NCBI GenBank assembly: GCA_019914945.1 | Contig: CM034110.1 | Span: forward strand, 1,245,001-1,309,000 | Direction of reading: 5' to 3' | Length of the DNA stretch: 64,000 nucleotides | Source of the DNA: Typha latifolia | Lineage: Eukaryota; Streptophyta; Magnoliopsida; Poales; Typhaceae | In this document: positions 49,438 through 61,614 of the stretch, in pieces | Layout of the letters: every line of letters begins with the position of its first letter | Numbering within the stretch: position 1 is the stretch's first letter | Notes under the pieces: model-generated | Told to the model about the DNA's origin: nothing | Databases searched by the model: none | Seen by the model: only the letters and a program-made list of their open reading frames with translations | Program-made: the position numbers and the translations under genes

Positions 49438-50950
49438 AGCTGTCTTAATTTGTGGTGAATCTGTGAGAGACTACCCACTGTAATGTTTCGTTTTGTCATA
49501 TCAGACAACTGTTTTGTTATTGTAAATATCTTTATTAAATAATACGAGCCACAGAATTATTTTTTAACTTTGAATGATCGGACGAGCATTTTAATTCGTA
49601 GCAAGTGAATAAAATTAATTTTTTTAGTCAGATGCAACAAACAAAGCTCCAATTATCTCAAATGAACTTTTCTTTGTGGTAGGCATCGACTTCCACATGG
49701 CAATGCCGATTTCAGCCATAATTCATTACTATTGTAAATCACGTTACCGATCATTAAATACTCTATTTCACACATATTTAATGTTAAATTCAATATATAT
49801 TTTGCTAAATATAATTCGTTATTCATTTAGGAATTTGTTTACTATATTTTATATAGGGACATAAGGAATTACCAAAAAGAAAATTCAACAAAAATGCAAA
49901 TTAGAACCTCAAATATTTTCTATTTGGATATACATTCTTTCAACTTTGACCCTGATGGCATTAATGGTATACTTATATGCCTATACTTATATTAGTATTC
50001 TGGTATATTGACATTCTTCTTTTATTTCTTCCATTACAAAATAAGTGTATAAAGATCATAGGAGGCAACTTTATCACAGGAGACAACTTTTGAATGAAAA
50101 AAGTAAGAAAGAACTAATGGAAAACTAATAAAATGAGTATTAAGAGATTTTTAATAGTTTATAGGATCTATGTATTAAAAATAACGTTAGCAAAATATAT
50201 AAAAATAAATGATAGGTCAAAAGATCTAAGTATAATTATCCATATAATTTATTTATTAAAATCCTATCTAAGATTTAACAATGCTTCTGCCGAAATATTA
50301 TTCTATATCATAACTTTGATTCAAGTCAACATGTTTTAAATAAGATTAAATTTAATCCAGCCTGATATAGTTACTATCTGGACACTATATTATATGCAGT
50401 GGTTCGAGAACTTTAATATTCGATCTGACCAAATATAATTCGTTATCCATTTGGGAATCTATTTACTATATTTTTATATAGGGACAATTTTACTTATACT
50501 CTTAACTATTTTCTATTTTCATATACATTTTCTCTAACTTTGACCATGTTGATGGCATTAATGGTAAAGGCAAAAATAACATAAACGTCTCTGTACTTAT
50601 ATTAGTATTTTTATTGTCATATTGACATTCCTCTTCACTTGAGGCAATTTTTGAACAAGAAAAGTAAGGAAGAATTAACTAAAAACTAATGAAATGAGTA
50701 TTAAGAGATTTTCAATTGTTTACGAGTCTATGTATAAAATTTTTCTTAGCAAAATATATTAAAATAAATAATAGTTTAGAGGATCGAAGTGGAATTAATT
50801 TTTTATTTTGTTTATCAAAATCCTACCTAACATCAACCAATGATTCTGCCAAAATATTATTCTATAGTATAACTTTGATTCAATTCAACCTTGAATTTGT
50901 ATCAAGGTTGTTTCAAATGTGATTAAATTTGATCCCGAATTAAAATTTTA
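49330..50950 (+). repeat. Tandem duplication including the SMC1 last exon
   Basis: 49330-50357 and 50358-50950 match in the same orientation, with a gap. The second copy carries GTTCGAGAACTTTAATATTC and GATCTGACCAAAT near 50400-50435, the degraded last SMC1 exon. It then repeats the block TGAGTATTAAGAGATTTT and AAATATTATTCTATA (50132-50340 against 50695-50900). The copies look diverged, so the duplication is old. Confidence 0.7.
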
Positions 50951-51360
50951 TGTCCTACATATATATTACTTCATAGATATAGATATGCACAAACATAAAC
51001 ACATATATAGTCATATGCTAGATTGAAGCTAATATTGTCATAGTTTTGGACTACACATTAACCCTATCATAGATTGGGTCACCTGATTATTCGATCCAAT
51101 TGCTAACTTTTAAAAAATATTTAATAATATATATATATTTCTAAATATTATAAAAATAAAAAAACTATCAAAACTAGTATAATTGTATGTATATCCCTCA
51201 AAACCTATATATTTATATAAAAACCGGCATAGTTACTTTTCAGATTAAGTTATTTAATATAAAAAATAAAAGTACTACTAAGTAAGAGAAATATTTGAAA
51301 TTAAAATAATGACATCCTTATCTTTTTTTACGGTTAAATTGTTTAAATTTTAACGTAGGT

Positions 51361-51790
51361 TCTCTCCGAGGGATATTAATGCCAAATCAAGTTTAAATTA
51401 AATTTAATATTGATTTGTAGTATCCATAGATAAATAAGTTTATCTTTATTAAAGTCAAACTCAAACTTATAGAAGTTGAATTAGATCAATGGTCGTTTTG
51501 TATAGTTGAGTTGTGGTCCCATGTATGAGTGTAGCCGATTCGAGCTTGATCAATCGTATCTCTAGTCAAGCTTGAATTGAAAATAATTTTAAGCTTAGAT
51601 TTATAATCAAGCTTGAATCAAATTTATTTTAATTGAAAGCCAGCCGATCTGGTGAGTCAATTCATAACGAGGCTTAGCTTGAATATTTTCGAGCCTATTT
51701 TGAAGATCAAATTGGTGCAGCTCATTTTTCAGATCGAGCTTAATCGAGCGAGCCGAGCTCGAGCCAACTTGATTATTTTGATTGCCCTCG
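51361..51790. repeat. Element end related to the 3830-7657 element
   Basis: It contains GAGCCGAGCTCGAGCC and ends with CAACTTGATTATTTTGATTG then CCCT. This resembles the terminus at 7657 (GCTTGATTAGTTTGACAGCCCT). Several CAAGCTTGAAT-type motifs lie inside. The other boundary is uncertain. Confidence 0.4.
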
Positions 51791-52102
51791 GCACGTGTGG
51801 TGGTAGAAGCATATTAAATATTATTAAATTCAATTTAGTTTTTTATTCAAGTTTTATTGGATTATGTGAATATTAGAATTAATTTTATTATTATTTAATT
51901 GTGTATATTCATATGTTAATGCAGATCAGGCGAAGTAGATGAATATGATATTTACTCATAATAGTTAAAATTTTCATATAAGACAAACCTTACCTAAATA
52001 AAAATATTAAATTAGACCATGAAATCATGAACCGATCCATATTAATCAAAAATAAAAAATACAAAAATACAAAACTTTACACATCATGAGGGCATCTATA
52101 GG

Positions 52103-52218
52103 TGGGTTTTTGAAAAATTAAGAGAGAGAAATAACCCTGATTTATTAATGGGAATTTATTTTTTACGTTTATCTCTCTCTATCTCTCGAAATGCATGAAA
52201 AATCACACACAAAACCCA
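52103..52218. repeat. Possible small MITE with inverted ends
   Basis: TGGGTTTTTGAAAAATTAAG at the left and ATTTTTCATGCA..AAAACCCA-type sequence at the right could pair over the ends, with GAGAGAGA and CTCTCTCTC blocks inside. No target duplication was confirmed. Confidence 0.3.
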
Positions 52219-53039
52219 ACCTGATTTAGTATGTTTCTCTTTCATTTCTTTAAAGTTAGAATCTTTTTCAATATATTTTATATATTTGCAAATAAACTTC
52301 TTATTGGTATATTCTTTAAATTAAGGCACCAAAAATAAAAATAAAAATGATATATTTCATTGCCCACTTCTTTTGAATAAGAATAATCTTTAGAGTGCTT
52401 GTCTTCATTGTGCCTATTTGAAAATGGAACAACTTGTAATGTGTCCATACTAGAAGGAATGATAGATTATATGTTCCTTAATAATTGTATTAATCGTGTA
52501 ATATTTTTTACTATCAGTATGATGCTATTATTACTTCTATCGATCAAGTCTTTCTATCAGTATGATGTTGTTACTTCTATCAATCAAGTCTTACTCATTT
52601 TTGTTTCTAACTTCCTAACATTTAAGTTGTTGCGTACTAATATTCTAAATTGATTAACTCATGAGTTAGCGTTATCTAAGTTGATATAGTTAAACTCTGA
52701 TGAATGTATATAGATAACTATTTTGTATATAAGAATAAAGCCATGATATTCTAAGTTGCTTCTAGTAGTGTTTGGGATAATAATATAATATATGCAAGTA
52801 ACTAGTAGTTAATTTTTAGTATATAATAATAGTGGATGAAGTTTAGATTTGGTATGTTGCTTACTTAACATTTTTTTTTTACTTTACTTGTAGGTTTCAG
52901 TTTGCCTTCAAGACATGCACATATTAACATGGTATGTCTTAAAACAAATGTTATTAGTATTAATTAAGTTATTTAAGATTAATATTAAATAATATATATA
53001 TAAGATTGATTAATTATTTTGTTGTATTCATATGTTTTG

Positions 53040-55380
53040 CTATTATCAAGAGATACCAAAGATTGAAATTGAGATTACCCACCAAATCATTTTTGGAACA
53101 TTATTAGAAAACTAAGTGAAGATCAAAAGGAGGCAATTCGGGAGCTTGGATTTGGTTTGATGCTTCTTATGTATACAATTAAAATTAGACGTATTTTATG
53201 TTTGTGGTTGGCTGAAGCATATGACCCACATACAAGAACATTCAGAATAGAAGATGATTACATTCCTATTGATTTGTGGGATGTTCATTGCCTTATGGGC
53301 TTACCCGCTACCGGCAAGAAGATAGAAATTGTGGAAAAAAAGACCAAATAAATTTTTACATAGTCTTTATATGGACCAAACTAAAGAAAATATTACTCTT
53401 AGTCATTTGGCTAAATGTATTGAAGAAAATAACGTTGCCGATGAACATTTATTCGTCGATTTATGTTAATAATGATCGGTACAATATTGGCACCAAATGC
53501 AAAAAATGAGGTGCGACCTTATTTTTTAAACATTTTGGAAGATATTTCATACATTCAAACTCTTAATTGGGTTGATTTTACGCTTGAGTATTTGCTTGAT
53601 AGCTTGACACTGTACAAATCCTAAGAAAGCAAATATTTAAGAGGAAACTTGGCATTACTTCAGGTATTATTTTTGCTGATAATTTTCATATATAGTATAC
53701 TTGACATCTTTTGACTAAATTTAAATTTTTAAATACAGTATTGGTATTTAGAATATATAAGAGCTATTGGAGATGAGTTTGAATATAGCAGTCATAAGTA
53801 TCCACTAATCGTGCACTCGGATGATAATGAAATTCTAAAGAGAGATCGGTATGATGGAAAATATGGGCGAGGCAAAGGAGAGGTATTCAAATTAATTTTT
53901 TTTTTATGATGTATCTAATTTTCTTTTCTTACTTGTTTTTCTCACTTTTGAGCAATAGTGATACATTTAAACATGAGGAACACAAAACTAATCGAGAGGT
54001 AAAAAGCTTTACTTATTAGCAAATATGTCTTGTATGCAATTTAGGTGGTTAAATTTATTTTATCTAATATTACTTTTCCTAAAATATTATTGTAGGATAA
54101 GAACATAATAGATACTTGTGATGGTGATGATATTATAATTGAGATTCCTAATTATGCGACCAACATATCGAAGGCAGATAATAGTGAGGTTAAAAGGAGC
54201 AATTTGGAGAAGAGATGTGTATCTCATGAAGATCGATTCAAGCAAGTAACCAAAATGAAACTGCAGCAACAAGATGATCTTTTGGTATAATTTTCATACT
54301 TATGGATTAAATTTCTTTTGATATATCTAATTATTATTGTTAACAAATACTATTTATTTACTGTAGAGTGCCCTAGATAATATTATAAAATATCTATCAA
54401 GCTTAGAGCAATCTTTGCAACAGCATAACAGAAATATATATAACAGAATATCCAATATGGAGGAAGATGTAAAGATTAGTATAATATACTCATCACTTCA
54501 GCATGATTATTCTCTACTTTTATGGTATGAAAATTTATATATTTGAATGTAGGAAATACTTCGAAGATTGGATGCAAAAGAAAAGAAATGCATTTGTCAA
54601 AAATATGTTCATGAAAAAGATGCAGATAATGTCAGTAATAGTTGCGAGTAGGTTATGAAGTTTTCATCACACAATAATTCGTCAAATAAAAAACCCGAGG
54701 TTTTACAAGAATCAAAGAAGCATGTCAAAGAATCAACAATGGCAGAAAGAGTGAAAAAGTTAAATGGAAGGCATCGAGAACCAAGTAGATATTATAAATC
54801 ACCATATTTACCAGTTGAGCGAAAAGCTAGTGCACAGTATAAATTTGTCATAAATGTACACAAAGATCTTACATTTGAATTTGAGAATATCACAGATAAT
54901 GCAGAGCATTGGAACATATTAAAAAGTGATGATGCAAAAGATATAAGTTCTCAATATTCGAAGACTTTCACATCCAAAAAAATTGCTGCTATCAAATACA
55001 TGATGATGCACGGTTCTTCAGATGAATATATTATTATTATGGAAGATATTAAGCTGAAGGGTATATGAATGGATTGTCTGGTTACACATGCTAAAGAAGA
55101 TAATATGAATAAATGGATACCAGATGAGGTATTTAGAGGTATTTAGCTAAATTTTTTTTCCTTATATTTGATTTCCTAGCATAATTTACTAATTAGTTGT
55201 TTGATCGTTGTTAGGTTATGAATTTATATGTAAAAATTTTGAACTATGAGAAAAGCGTGGCTGGGTTACATATTTTGTATGAAAGCACATATCAATATCA
55301 ATGGTTGCGTGGATTGAGGAACAATTATAAAAATAATCAGCATTGCAGCAAACGAACAGAATCACGAATTAACTATTAAA
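53040..55380 (+). pseudogene. Plant-mobile-domain / Ulp1-like transposon gene, broken
   Basis: The first part resembles the plant mobile domain: LSEDQKEAIRELGFG, LCLWLAEAYDPHTRTFRIE and PIDLWDVHCLMGLP (53100-53310), then NWVDFTLEYLLDSL (about 53565) and WYLEYIRAIGDEF (53740). A charged coiled-coil-like part follows (54100-54480). Next is a segment with REPSRYYKSPYLPVERK (54775-54840), the kind of RSP-Y linker found before C48 (Ulp1-like) peptidase domains. A degraded peptidase-like tail ends near 55380. Intron-like gaps with GT-AG edges separate pieces, and there are in-frame stops (for example after LYKS near 53622). Such fusions are carried by some plant Mutator-like elements. Assignment of the peptidase part is tentative. 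Confidence 0.6.
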
Positions 55381-58320
55381 AAATTTATATCCCTCATTTT
55401 CATTTAAAAATGTCATTTGTATTATATTTTCATATTTAGCTAGTGTTTCTATATCAAATTGATATTTTGACGTTTCACCGTGTTGACTAGAACTTCCCTC
55501 CATATATTTGATAATGAAGAAAACCTGAATGAAACATGATAAACGATAAAACATGTGTTAAATCATAATAATGTATTAAAACATAAATACTAACAATAAA
55601 AGATGTATAAACATATGCATGCCATAGTATACCCACAATATCATAAATAATTAATCATAAAAGTAGAAGCAAATATCCAGCTCAATCAAGGAGCCAAACA
55701 ATGAGCCAAACAATGAGCCAAACATCAATATAATGAGATTAGTTTGATAATTGGTCTCAGTTCTCAACATTTAAAACTTAAACTAGTAAATGAGGAGCAT
55801 GACCAACTGATTGTAGATAATTATTGTCCATTAGTCAATAGGAATTATGTGTCTTCTTTAACTGATGTTAACTATAAATTTTATGCTACCAAGAACAAAA
55901 AATATATAAGTCGAATAGTCGATAATGAGTAAGGTATAAACCTCCCTATTTTCTTCAACTTTGTACTTTAAAACAAAGCAAGTTACTAACAACAAATAAG
56001 ATAATAAAGGCTTAACTAGCTATTTGAACCCTCAAGAATTCGTAATACCAAATCCGTTAAGATGGTTGACCCGAGAAGTAAAAGATTAAGCCATAGAGAA
56101 TATATCACCATTCTTATGGAGACTTTATAGATAACCCATATAACCTAAAGGGTGCCATTTAATGGTATAAAAGTAAAACGAGTTTCATTTTCCTGGCTTT
56201 TTTTATACATGTGACATTTACATTTCATAAATTGCTTTATAGTTTACTGGTCCTACTGCTACATATATGCTATATGCCTATATCACATTTTATTCTCATT
56301 TCGTTAAATTTGTATTTTGTCCCAATTTCATGGCAAATGGTTCAATGCATCTTTTAAAATTATAATCTTAATCCAACATCTATAATAGCCAAATTTCATA
56401 CCGGGTATCGATTCCAAAACCACCTTACATAAGAAAAATAGTATTCCCCTAATATCCTCCCTTTACCACATCATGGGGGTTTACAGGAGATCCTAGAGGC
56501 TTGCTCGAAAAGGCTAACTTTCCAATTTTCTTATTATATCTTTGAAGATTTTAACCATTAGATCTTCATCAAAATGATTAATAAATAATTAACTTTACGG
56601 TACGGAAGAAGCGCTTTACACATTTTTTTCTTCCGTTAAGATTTTTCTCTTAAATATAATTATGCCTTAATTATAGAAGATATCATTTAATATTAAATAA
56701 TTTAAATTTGACTATTTGGAGATAAACTTCAATTTAAATATAATTCTCTATCTCTATCTATTAAAATTTAATTTAAATCAATCTTAAACTAATGGAGATA
56801 TATGTAAATAATTAAAAATAATCAAAAAGATAAAATGTAATCAAATTTTCATCAAGTTAATTATAAAAGACATCAATACCCTTATTTTGATATATATACA
56901 GTACTCTTAGTTAATAATATATATGACTTTTACTTAATAAAATATTAAGATAATATAATTGTTAAAAAATAATGTGTAAGGTTATATATCTAAAAAAAAT
57001 AATATGTATAGATGGCTTGCATTGTTGTAAGACTTTTTGGAAGAAAAAGGATATAAAAAAGACAAGAAATTTCAGTGAGATTTCCTTATAGAACCACGTT
57101 CCTTTCTTAAGCCAATATATAGCATACAAGAATAACTCCCATGGATCGAGATCAAAGGGAGGAGAAAGGGGCGGAGAGAGAGATCTGAAAGGAGTTGATT
57201 TGGGAGAGAAATTACTTTGACTTTAATAGTGGCATGCTTGATTTGGAGAGAAAACTGAAAACAGAGCATGGGGTAAAAAATAAATAACATGACATCTAAA
57301 CAAATATCTCTCCTCATCAGATTTATGGTGTGAAAGCCAACGAGATGTTGGCTAACATAGAATCAAAAGTTTTGATCTCAAATACTCATCGGTGATTCTT
57401 AGAAGTCTAAAAACACAAAAGAAAAAAGTAGCCTTACCAGAATATTGTGGGATCTGCTTCGACGACGCACCGACGGTGTGGCTTCAATTAAGATCGAAAG
57501 AAAACGAGAGAGAAAACGATTGTGCGAAGAGAGGATTCGAAAGCAGAAAGAGAGAGAGGAAAAAGAGAGGAAAGAGAGAGGAAAAGGAGAGCATAGAGAA
57601 ACCAACCGTTCATTAAAATTTTATTTTAAAAATAAATACCTATTGAACCGGTCATCCTTCTTAATTGTTTTACATTCCCATTATACCTTCATAAATTCTG
57701 ACCGTTAGATCTCCAATTAAGATACCTACTCCTGGGGCATGGAAGAAACACTCTTCTAATTTAAGTAAATTTCGAAGTTAATTTAAAATCGAGTCAAACC
57801 TAAATGAGAATTCATAAAAAAAATTGAAGTCTAATTTAAGAACCTAAATCAGCAATCCAAACAAAGATGAGAAGTTGTAGTTGTTGGACATAAATATATG
57901 GTTGCCTACATCGACTCTTACAAATTTGGCTCTGATAAATCTCAATCCCTAAAATTGGAGGCGGAGATTCTTAGATTTAGACTTGGGCGAACTCAAACAC
58001 AATTTTTGTACATATTTATAAAATATCGTAAATGCATTGGCTTGAATAAAATATCTTACTAGTTTTACTACATATGCTTGAATAATTGGCTTAATAATCT
58101 TTTAATCCAACTTTTTCCAAGTAAGATTAAGTATTGATTTTAAAAAAGAAGAAGAAGCTATATGCATGAAAACATTAATGAAACCATCTTATCCCTAGTA
58201 ATTAATAAACAGCCAGTTTGGATGGCTGTTTATTAAACTGAAGACAAGGGAGGAAATAGAATCTATTAAACTGAAACTAAGAGAGGCAGGAAAGAAGGAA
58301 GAGTCATTGCATGACGATGG
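55381..58320. other. Intergenic, mostly unrecognised
   Basis: AT-rich. Three copies of a 12-bp unit (ATGAGCCAAACA) lie at 55691-55724. The phrase CCRTTAGATCTYC occurs twice, near 56560 and 57703, with nearby GGAAGAA blocks, which may mark the two sides of an inserted repeat. Purine-rich tracts are at 57510-57600. No gene was recognised. Confidence 0.45.
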
Positions 58321-58324
58321 TCTC

Positions 58325-58495
58325 CTAGAAGTGCAACGCATTAAAGTCCATGGCGAACCGCAGCTTCCGTCCTCGTTGCTGCTGCCTCTTCGCGACCGCA
58401 CTCTCCTCTTCTAACTTCTTCATCTTCTTCAAGATCACCTCCCGCACTGCCTTGCCGGAATCCTTCTTCGAATCGGCCAGCTGCTTCTCATCCAT
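58325..58495 (-). CDS. Small basic protein of unknown function, possible
   Basis: The frame encodes 56 aa starting MDEKQLADSKKDSGKAVREV, with a Lys/Glu-rich helical middle (LKKMKKLEEESAVAKRQQQR) and ending FAMDFNALHF. Its sharp change from AT-rich surroundings to balanced codon use suggests real coding origin. An upstream minus-strand segment at about 58645-58680 (MASEVSESDSTSTTR) could be a further exon, but the microsatellite between them (58543-58617) and the unclear splice sites leave this open. I do not recognise the family; it could also be a gene fragment. Confidence 0.35.
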   Translation of the reverse strand: MDEKQLADSKKDSGKAVREVILKKMKKLEEESAVAKRQQQRGRKLRFAMDFNALHF

Positions 58496-58539
58496 GGCGA
58501 AGCCGATCGATAGGTTACTTGTTGATTTTAATTAACATG

Positions 58540-58542
<3 letters not shown>

Positions 58543-58617
<75 letters not shown>
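58543..58617 (+). repeat. TA then GA microsatellite
   Basis: About 17 TA units run directly into about 20 GA units. Frames crossing it on both strands are artefacts. Confidence 0.95.
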
Positions 58618-58620
<3 letters not shown>

Positions 58621-59319
58621 GTACTTTGCTTGCCTTGTAGTAGACGTGCTGTCCGATTCAGATACCTCGGAAGCCATCACTGGTTGATCTGCGAAGGAAA
58701 ATCTTTTTTTTCTGTAATTGGCCAAAGAAATAAGTGCAATTGGGCTTTCTCTTTTGACTTAACTAGGAAACAAAGCAGAAGAACTCGTATGAATTTGGAT
58801 CTAAAGATCTTACTCGAACCCAAACCTGACTGTAACTCAATGACACCTCTAAGTGGGCACCTATTATAATGGTTACCTCAATATCCAGCACCTCAGGCTC
58901 AGGCTTGGCTCGGGCGCAGTTTGACTGTGGTTTGCTCTGGCTCAGTTTAATAAACTAAAATATATATATAATTGAATGCTAATTTTCTTTAAAATTATTA
59001 TTATTTATTTGCTAATTTGACTTTTACAATTATTGCTTTTTGAAATATTTGCAATGTCGCACATATAAAGATGAGAAAGATTAAGATGAAAGAAATATAA
59101 GACAAAATAATTCTTAAATAAATTATTATAAAATAAAAGGAGTATATTGGTTTTTTTATATTAAAAATAACGTTGTTGAACAGTTATAGGTAGATTATAA
59201 TTATAAGGGATTTAAATAACATAGATAAAATTTCAAAGAGGAATTGTGAATTTAATTGTCCCAAAGAAATTAAATTATATTTTCTCTTATATATAATTTT
59301 AATAGCCAATATGACCTAT

Positions 59320-59650
59320 ATTCTCCTGCTTGTGGGTGGTGAACCAAGCCTTGGTTGCAAAATTTACTTGGAGAACGCTTACTCATTCAAATTATCCTTG
59401 AACTCTGATTTTGAAGACAAAATACTTTCCTCGGGTATTATTTTGGCACACTAAGCCTAAATATAAATGAAGTTGGATATAGAGCTCTTTACGACAAGTT
59501 AAAGGCATGGTTAGGCATCGTCCTCGCTGGATCATTCGAGATGATTCTTCTATTTCCATCCTAGAGTTTCCATGGATCCCTCTTCGACGGATAGAAAATC
59601 TTTTTATTTCCTATGACTCCATTCACTTGTGGGAAGAGCAATTCTAAAAG
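59320..59650 (+). pseudogene. LINE reverse-transcriptase C-terminal fragment
   Basis: Frames give VNQALVAKFTWRTLT, then RPRWIIRDDSSISILEFPWI. These match the pattern of the region after RT in plant L1-like LINEs (NRALLAKxxWRL ... WxIGNGxxISIWxDPWI). Stops and frameshifts are present. Identification is by remembered family pattern. Confidence 0.5.
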
Positions 59651-59824
59651 AAGTATTCTAATTTTTAATACTAGAAGAAGAAAGTTATAAAGAGTAATAA
59701 TTATATTTGATGAAGTATAAAATTAATACTAAAGTAACGAAGAATAGTGATTTATATTAGGAATTTGTGATATTTTAGACCAAATAATGAAAATATCCTT
59801 AATTGTATGTCAAGTAATAGTAGG

Positions 59825-60010
59825 TTATATTGCTGAATTCAAAAAGGGGTTGTCACAAAGGCATCTGGCAAATGCCAAAAGTTGACAAGCCAACATATTA
59901 GATTTAGCACCATTGCTTATATCCTCCTCCTTTTCAAACCTTAAGACGTAGAAACCATCTTCCGTATCCGACGCCGAAAATCCCTTGATGTCATTCCATA
60001 GAACAGCCAA
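59825..60010 (-). pseudogene. Possible LINE ORF1-type (DUF4283) fragment
   Basis: The frame includes GFSASDTEDGFYVLRFEKEE, a G-x-F-x-F-style stretch like that of DUF4283 domains in plant LINE first ORFs, but no zinc knuckle or flanking domain is visible. It lies on the strand opposite to the fragment at 59320. Confidence 0.3.
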
Positions 60011-60377
60011 TATAGCCTTGAGTCTGGCCAGGGGAATTCCCCTCCCCCAAAAGAGCTCAAATAGTGAATTGCTACCATCTGTTTCTACATCTCTGCAATA
60101 TTTTTGGTTCCACTATCACATAGTCCTCAATTTAAGCCCTAAGCTTAGCTAGTATCTCCTCTAGGATGCGGCCATGTCCTCGCTGCTGATGGACGCCGCC
60201 ACGGATGCCGATGATCTTAGCAAACCTGTTGAGTGGGCTCTAAAACTTTGGAGGACACTCTTCTTAGGTGCACATGTTTGCCTTCAGCTAGGGTCAAGGG
60301 GGAGCTTCCTTCTATTCTCTGGTCTTGAGCACCAACTTAAGTTAGCTCAACTCCACAATTGTGCATGGATTTTTCTC

Positions 60378-60850
60378 TTAGTTGGCTTCCCCATCCTTTT
60401 CTTTTTTTGAGAGAGAAGTTGTAACCAGCTTAAATTGAAATAGTCTGGGTAACCATAGCCACCAAACCATCAAAGTTGAGGAGATTACACAACTCAATAG
60501 GAGCTCCTTAGTAGGCCCTATCGAGCACAATCTAGATGCAACTTTAACCTGGTTGGCAACCCAATCTACCACCCTATTTCCTTCCCGATATACATGTCAA
60601 ATACTATACCCCACAAAACTATATAGTAGTCAAAAGCAATCCCTAATTAACAATAAAATCCTCCAAGGGCACTCCACCTATTTTGACAAATCTGGACCAA
60701 TAGGATGGAGTGTAGCTCCACCTCTACCTTGCTGCGTCCTTGAGTCACACCATCTCCAAGGCCAAATAAAGTGCCCATGCTTCACTCACCAACGTCAATC
60801 CCTCTAGTGTTGGCTGCCATGGCATGGCTATCATGATGTGATTCGGACCA
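60378..60850 (-). pseudogene. RNase H-like (LINE-type) fragment
   Basis: Reading from 60850 down, pieces such as SEAWALYLALEMV, a VEVEL-type strand, and VDWVANQVKVA near the end follow the order of the RNase H-like domain found at the end of plant LINEs and in related host proteins. Several stops interrupt it, and the catalytic aspartate after VEVE is not preserved. Confidence 0.5.
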
Positions 60851-60885
60851 CACTGAGTCATCCTATATATAGATATAACTTATAG

Positions 60886-61384
60886 GATCTATTTTTTATT
60901 TTATTTTAGTTATTTTCTTTAGAAAAATAAGGATTTTGGATGTTACGTTCGAACGCGGAGAGGTCATATTTCATTGCCTCTTGCGAATGCCTGCATACGT
61001 TAACATCAACAGAGAATGCAAATTGTGCGTTCGAACGTGCTCGACTCTATTCGAATGCACGTGTGCAAACGCTTACAAATGTTTGCATCGATAGTAAATG
61101 TGCTCAACCCAGTTCGAATGCGGTCGGCGAGAATGCAATGTTTCGAGGGTTATTACTTGTTAGTTTGTTTTGTTAGGTTAGCCTCTTAAGATGTAGATGG
61201 CAACCTAAATGGGATTATGAATAAATATTGAATTTTCTTCCCTTCCTTCTCTACCCTAACTTTTTTTCCATCTCGTTCAAGCCCTAACCATGTGTCATCT
61301 CGTTGCTGGTTACCTCTAATCCCCCTCGACTATCGAGTCCTCCCTCCTCGGGATCTCGACCAACTTCTCCTCCCTCATCCTTAT
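60886..61384 (+). mobile_element. LTR-B fragment, interrupted by LTR-A
   Basis: It is the reverse complement of part of LTR-B: TTCGAA-type palindromes at 60945-61125, then CCCTAAC blocks and GGGATCTCGACCAACTTC, matching 23780-24300 reversed. It stops at 61384, where LTR-A copy 4 starts. The left boundary is uncertain by some tens of bases. Confidence 0.65.
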
Positions 61385-61573
61385 TATAACAACCCAATCT
61401 TAAAAAAAAAAAATTAAAGGGCACGGCGCGACCGGCCACACTGTGGCCGACCTCGTGCCCATGCAAGCTGCTCACGCAGCTTGCATGATGGGGCGCCACG
61501 TGCCCGCGATTGCTGTCGCAGCCAACCGGCTACGGCCAGCTGGCCCCGGCACCGCTGCTACCCCTCCTCCACC

Positions 61574-61614
<41 letters not shown>

